Below, piece after piece: positions 60,794 through 64,000 of a DNA stretch of 64,000 nucleotides. Position numbers and translations under genes: made by a program. The stretch covers positions 1 to 64,000 of the forward strand of contig BNBA01000026.1 in NCBI GenBank assembly GCA_014654535.1. The letters are read 5' to 3'. This DNA comes from Xanthomonas boreopolis (GTDB lineage Bacteria; Pseudomonadota; Gammaproteobacteria; Xanthomonadales; Xanthomonadaceae). Each line of letters starts with the position of its first letter. The first letter of the stretch is position 1. The notes beneath the pieces are model-generated. The model was not told the DNA's origin. It worked only from the letters and a program-made list of their open reading frames with translations, and did no database searches.

Positions 60794-61393
60794 CTACAGC
60801 CATCCCTTCTGCCGCGCCAGCCGATACGCCTCGATGCGGTTGGCCACGCCGAGCTTGCCGATGCACTCGGACAGGTAGTTGCGCACGGTGCCGTGCGAGA
60901 GGCCCAGCCGCTCGGCGATCTTGCTGGCCGAGCGGCCTTCGCCCGCCAGGCGCAGCACGCTGCGCTCGCGCTCGCTGAGCGGATCGGCCTCGGCCCAGGC
61001 TTCCACCGCCAGCTGCGGGTCGATCGCGCGGCCGCCGCGATGCACGCGGCGCAGCGCTTCGGCCAGTTGCTCGGCCGGCGCATCCTTGAGCAGGTAGCCG
61101 GACACGCCCGCGTCCAGCGCGCGGCGCAGGAAGCCCGGACGCGCGAAGGTGGTGACGATCACCACCCGCACCGGCAGTTGCTGGCGCTGGATGCGCAGCG
61201 CCAGCTCCAGCCCGGTCAGGCCCGGCATCTCGATATCGGTGACCAGCAGGTCCGGCTGCAGGCGCTGCAGTTCGCGCCAGGCGCTCTCGCCGTCGCCGGC
61301 ATTGCCGACCACCTCGATGTCGTCCTCCAGGTTGAGCAGCGCGGTCAGCGCGCCGCGCAACATCGCCTGGTCTTCGGCCAGCAACACGCGCAT
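60794..61393 (-). CDS. NarL/DesR-type response regulator
   Basis: 199 residues. The receiver has E7-D8 and phospho-acceptor D53 (V-T-D-I-E-M-P-G), V-T-T-F-A-R and K in Y-L-L-K-D-A. The LuxR-type HTH (about 135-195) reads L-S-E-R-E-R-S-V-L-R-L-A-G-E-G-R-S-A-S-K-I-A-E-R-L-G-L-S, then T-V-R-N-Y-L-S. It starts 20 bp after the stop of the sensor kinase on the same strand and is therefore its probable partner. DesK/DesR pairs in Bacillus sense membrane fluidity, but the targets here are unknown. Confidence 0.94.
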   Translation of the reverse strand: MRVLLAEDQAMLRGALTALLNLEDDIEVVGNAGDGESAWRELQRLQPDLLVTDIEMPGLTGLELALRIQRQQLPVRVVIVTTFARPGFLRRALDAGVSGYLLKDAPAEQLAEALRRVHRGGRAIDPQLAVEAWAEADPLSERERSVLRLAGEGRSASKIAERLGLSHGTVRNYLSECIGKLGVANRIEAYRLARQKGWL

Positions 61394-61413
61394 CGGCACT
61401 TCGATCTCCCGGG

Positions 61414-62607
61414 CTAGCAAACAGGGCCGGCGGCGCGTACGACGGGCACGCTGTCGGACGGCATGCCGCCCGCCGCGACCGGCTGCGGCGCGTGCGGCAG
61501 CGGCAGTCGTGCCTGCAGGTGCGTGCCCTGCCCGCGCCGCGCGTCGACCCGCAGTTCGCCGCCCAGCGCCTGCAGGCGCTCGCACATGCCGCGCAATCCG
61601 TTGCCCTGGACGATGTCGCCGCCGCGGCCGTCGTCGCAGATCTCCAGCACCGCCTGCTGGCGCTCGCAGGCCAGCGAGATCCGCACCCGCTGCGCACGCG
61701 CATGCCGCTGGATGTTGGTGACCGCCTCGCGCACCACCAGCGCGAACACCGTTTCCAGTTCCGGCGGCAGCGGCATTTCCGGCAACGTGTAGGACAGCAG
61801 GACCCCGTCGGTCTCCAGCAGCAGGTGCGCCGAAGCCAGTTCGGCCGCGAGTTCGGCCGCGCGGATACCGGTCACCGCGTGCCGCACCTGCGCCAGCGCC
61901 TCGCGCGACACCCGCGCGACCTCGCCGATCTCGCGGCGCGCGGCCTGCGGATCGCGCTCGACCAACTTTCCGGCCAGGTCGGCCTTCAGCGCGACCAGCG
62001 ACAGGGTATGGCCGAGCAGATCGTGCAGGTCGCGCCCGATGCGCTCGCGCTCGGCGGTGGCGGCCAGGCGCCGGACCTCCTCGTGGCTGAGCCGCAACGC
62101 GCTGTCGGCCTGCATCCGCTGGACCATGATGATGTTCAGCAGCCCGACCATGAAGCTGACCAGCACCGTGCTGAACAGGTAGATATTGGGCCAGCCGATC
62201 AGCAGCCAGACCACGACGTAGGGGACCAGGACCCCCAGCATCCACGCGATCGCCACCCGCGTGCCGCCGCAGAACGACAGGAACGCGCAGGCGTAGACGA
62301 CGTACCCCTGCGCCCCCGGATTGAACGGCGTGGTGGCGTAGGCCAGGGCAGCGATGCCCAGCGCGCAGGCCAGGACGAAGCGCCGGCTCCGGTAGTAGGC
62401 AATCCAGTACAGCACCAGGAACGCCGCGTAGCTGGCCACCGTGGGCCACGGCCAGTCCGGGAAATACTTCGACTCGTACAGCGGCGTGACGAAGATCCAT
62501 ACCGACCACCCCAGCATCAGCACCGGGAACCAGCGCGAGCGCTCGCCGCCGCCGCGGTCGATGCGACGGCCGATGATCGAATCGTGGCTGGGTTCGAGGA
62601 AGTGCAT
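61414..62607 (-). CDS. DesK-like sensor histidine kinase
   Basis: 397 residues. About five to six membrane helices in the first 165 residues (the sensor; A-S-Y-A-A-F-L-V-L-Y-W-I-A-Y, V-V-W-L-L-I-G-W-P, S-F-M-V-G-L-L-N) are followed by a HisKA_3 domain with E-R-E-R-I-G-R-D-L-H-D-L-L-G-H. An HATPase domain ends the protein (R-E-A-V-T-N-I-Q-R-H-A, D-D-G-R-G-G). The protein resembles DesK, which senses membrane thickness and fluidity. The signal is probably a membrane property; direct evidence is lacking. It is the first gene of the pair, divergent from the adaptor gene at 62992. Confidence 0.93.
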   Translation of the reverse strand: MHFLEPSHDSIIGRRIDRGGGERSRWFPVLMLGWSVWIFVTPLYESKYFPDWPWPTVASYAAFLVLYWIAYYRSRRFVLACALGIAALAYATTPFNPGAQGYVVYACAFLSFCGGTRVAIAWMLGVLVPYVVVWLLIGWPNIYLFSTVLVSFMVGLLNIIMVQRMQADSALRLSHEEVRRLAATAERERIGRDLHDLLGHTLSLVALKADLAGKLVERDPQAARREIGEVARVSREALAQVRHAVTGIRAAELAAELASAHLLLETDGVLLSYTLPEMPLPPELETVFALVVREAVTNIQRHARAQRVRISLACERQQAVLEICDDGRGGDIVQGNGLRGMCERLQALGGELRVDARRGQGTHLQARLPLPHAPQPVAAGGMPSDSVPVVRAAGPVC

Positions 62608-62991
62608 GGTCCCGCGTTCCTGGATCAAGAAGGCGCCGCGACCCCGCGGCGCGAGCGCGAAGCATACCGCCGCGATGGATACCGGTCCCGGCCCCGCGCG
62701 CCCGCGGGTGCCGCCGCGGGCCGGGCGGCACCCGCACCGATGCCGCCTGCCGCGTGCGGTGCAGCACGACGCCGGACCGGAACATGCGGGTAGCCTGGAG
62801 TCCCGGCCGCGGCCCCGGCAGTCGCCGGCGTCAGCGATCCTCGATGACACCTGTCACTGGCTTCCGCGGCGCCGTGGAGGCATGCTGGCCGGCATCTTCG
62901 GGGACGGCCGGCGTTCTGGTGACTTCCGGCAGCTTGCGGCCGCCATGCCTTGCGGTCACATTTCGTCCCTCTTTACGTCCTTGTGTCCACG
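62608..62991. other. Divergent intergenic region, no gene recognised
   Basis: 384 bp between the sensor kinase and the periplasmic adaptor. It should contain both promoters. No clear operator, riboswitch or repeat family member was seen. Confidence 0.5.
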
Positions 62992-64000
62992 ATGAACACA
63001 TCCGCCGATCTGCTGAAGGAACTCCGCATCGACCGTAAAGCCGCCCCCAGCGAGCCGCCTTCGCGGCGCTGGCTGTGGATCGCGATCGGCGTGGTGGTGC
63101 TGCTGCTGTTGCTGGCCGCCGCGGCGTGGCTGTTCGGCCGCGCCCGGCCGGTGGAGGTGCGCACGGCCCCGGCGGTGGCGATCAGCGCCGGCGGCGCCTC
63201 GTCCTCGGTGCTCGATGCCAGCGGCTACGTGGTCGCGCGGCGCATGGCGACGGTGTCGGCCAAGATCACCGGCAAGGTGCGCGAGGTGATGATCGAGGAA
63301 GGCATGCGCGTGGAGGAAGGCCAGGTCATGGCCACGCTCGACCCGATAGACGCGGATGCGCAGCGCAGCCTGTCGGCCTCGCAGCTGTCCGCCGCGCGCA
63401 GCCTGGTCGACAACACGCAGGCCCAGCTCAAGCAGGCCGAGGCCGAAGCGGCGCGGCTGCAGGCGCTGGTCGGCCAGCAACTGGTGTCGCGCTCGCAGTA
63501 CGACCAGGCCGTGGCGCAGCGCGATGCGCTGCGCGCGCAGCTGCAGAACGCGCAGCGCAACGTCAAGGTCTCCAGCGACCAGCTGGCGATCTCCGACATC
63601 GGCGTGGACAACACCGTGGTGCGCGCGCCGTTCGCCGGCGTGGTGACGGCCAAGGCCGCGCAGCCGGGCGAGATCGTCTCGCCGCTGGCGACCGGCGGCT
63701 TCACCCGCACCGGCATCGGCACGATCGTGGACATGGATTCGCTGGAAGTGGAGGTCGAGGTCGGCGAGGCCTACATCGGCCGGGTGCAGCCGAAGATGCC
63801 GGTGGAGGTGGTGCTGAACGCGTACCCGGACTGGCGCATCCCGGGCGAGGTGATCGCGATCATCCCCACCGCCGACCGCGGCAAGGCGACGGTGAAGGTC
63901 CGCGTGGCGATGCAGGTGAAGGATCCGCGCATCGTGCCGGAGATGGGCGTGCGGGTGAGCTTCCTGGAGAAGGCGCAGCCGCAGGAACAGAGCAAGCCGC
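62992..64000 (+). CDS. Periplasmic adaptor (HlyD/RND membrane-fusion protein), truncated at window edge
   Basis: At least 336 residues, open at the right edge. An N-terminal helix (R-W-L-W-I-A-I-G-V-V-V-L-L-L-L-L) is followed by a barrel-sandwich/lipoyl part (A-T-V-S-A-K-I-T-G-K-V-R-E-V-M-I-E-E-G). A coiled-coil hairpin follows (S-A-A-R-S-L-V-D-N-T-Q-A-Q-L-K-Q-A-E-A-E-A), then the second lipoyl strand V-R-A-P-F-A-G-V-V-T-A-K and a beta-barrel. This matches MacA/RND-type membrane-fusion proteins that link inner-membrane pumps to an outer-membrane channel. The pump itself lies beyond the window. It is divergent from the DesK-like kinase, whose regulator may control it. Confidence 0.92.
   Translation, partial: MNTSADLLKELRIDRKAAPSEPPSRRWLWIAIGVVVLLLLLAAAAWLFGRARPVEVRTAPAVAISAGGASSSVLDASGYVVARRMATVSAKITGKVREVMIEEGMRVEEGQVMATLDPIDADAQRSLSASQLSAARSLVDNTQAQLKQAEAEAARLQALVGQQLVSRSQYDQAVAQRDALRAQLQNAQRNVKVSSDQLAISDIGVDNTVVRAPFAGVVTAKAAQPGEIVSPLATGGFTRTGIGTIVDMDSLEVEVEVGEAYIGRVQPKMPVEVVLNAYPDWRIPGEVIAIIPTADRGKATVKVRVAMQVKDPRIVPEMGVRVSFLEKAQPQEQSKP

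Overview
The window is GC-rich Gram-negative chromosomal DNA, most likely from the family Lysobacteraceae (Xanthomonadaceae) and probably Lysobacter or a close relative. This is inferred from several things: a TonB-dependent receptor and many secreted metallopeptidases, a split class II ribonucleotide reductase (nrdJa/nrdJb), an XAC0095-like gene, GTAG/GTGG-type REP hairpins, GGGATTC heptamer arrays and a (CTGTTG)n-headed intergenic repeat family. No rRNA, tRNA or CRISPR array was seen.

Layout. 1-810: tail of an IS481-type transposase, then intergenic repeat copy 1. 811-9177: CPA1 antiporter, doxX-dodA with a divergent LysR gene, a second LysR gene divergent from an aldo/keto reductase, a 1.1 kb repeat block (copy 2), and a second aldo/keto reductase. 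9211-15986: EAL-domain protein with a degenerate GGDEF, M13 peptidase whose 3' end has been tandemly duplicated, MpaB-like protein, small membrane protein. 16129-25974: amino-acid permease, a LytS/LytTR two-component operon with a small exported Cys-rich protein, a Tat-exported DAO-fold oxidoreductase that looks circularly permuted, M28 peptidase, chemoreceptor with several HAMP-like units. 25975-40320: repeat copy 3, M16 peptidase, REP pair, proline-rich membrane protein, trehalase, repeat copy 4, CorA, EamA transporter, DUF2076, CycA, TonB-dependent siderophore receptor.

40321-47141 is an accessory island with lower GC, small genes and decayed sequence. It carries an XAC0095-like gene preceded by a leader that looks like a phage P1/P4-type C4 antisense RNA with its self-complementary targets. 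It also carries a DUF2235 (Tle-type) lipase/effector with a PAAR-like N-terminal stub, a DUF2931 lipoprotein (candidate immunity protein) enclosed by a 73-bp direct repeat, a DUF1028 protein, an XRE regulator, a frameshifted pseudogene and a lipoprotein. This is the most interesting part of the window.

47410-64000 returns to core genes: GyrI-like protein, nrdJb, a Lys/Ala-rich histone H1-like protein, nrdJa with a candidate NrdR box, a DegP/DegQ protease, an ElaB/YqjE/YqjK-like membrane operon, AI-2E transporter, HAD phosphatase, M17 aminopeptidase, ThuA protein, a DesK/DesR-like two-component system, and a periplasmic adaptor that runs off the right edge.

Functional themes are envelope proteolysis, nutrient and metal uptake, signalling (two two-component systems, c-di-GMP, chemotaxis) and oxygen-independent deoxynucleotide synthesis. 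Intergenic space is unusually rich in structured repeats. Several have reached coding sequence, at the 3' end of the M13 gene and in the linker of NrdJb.
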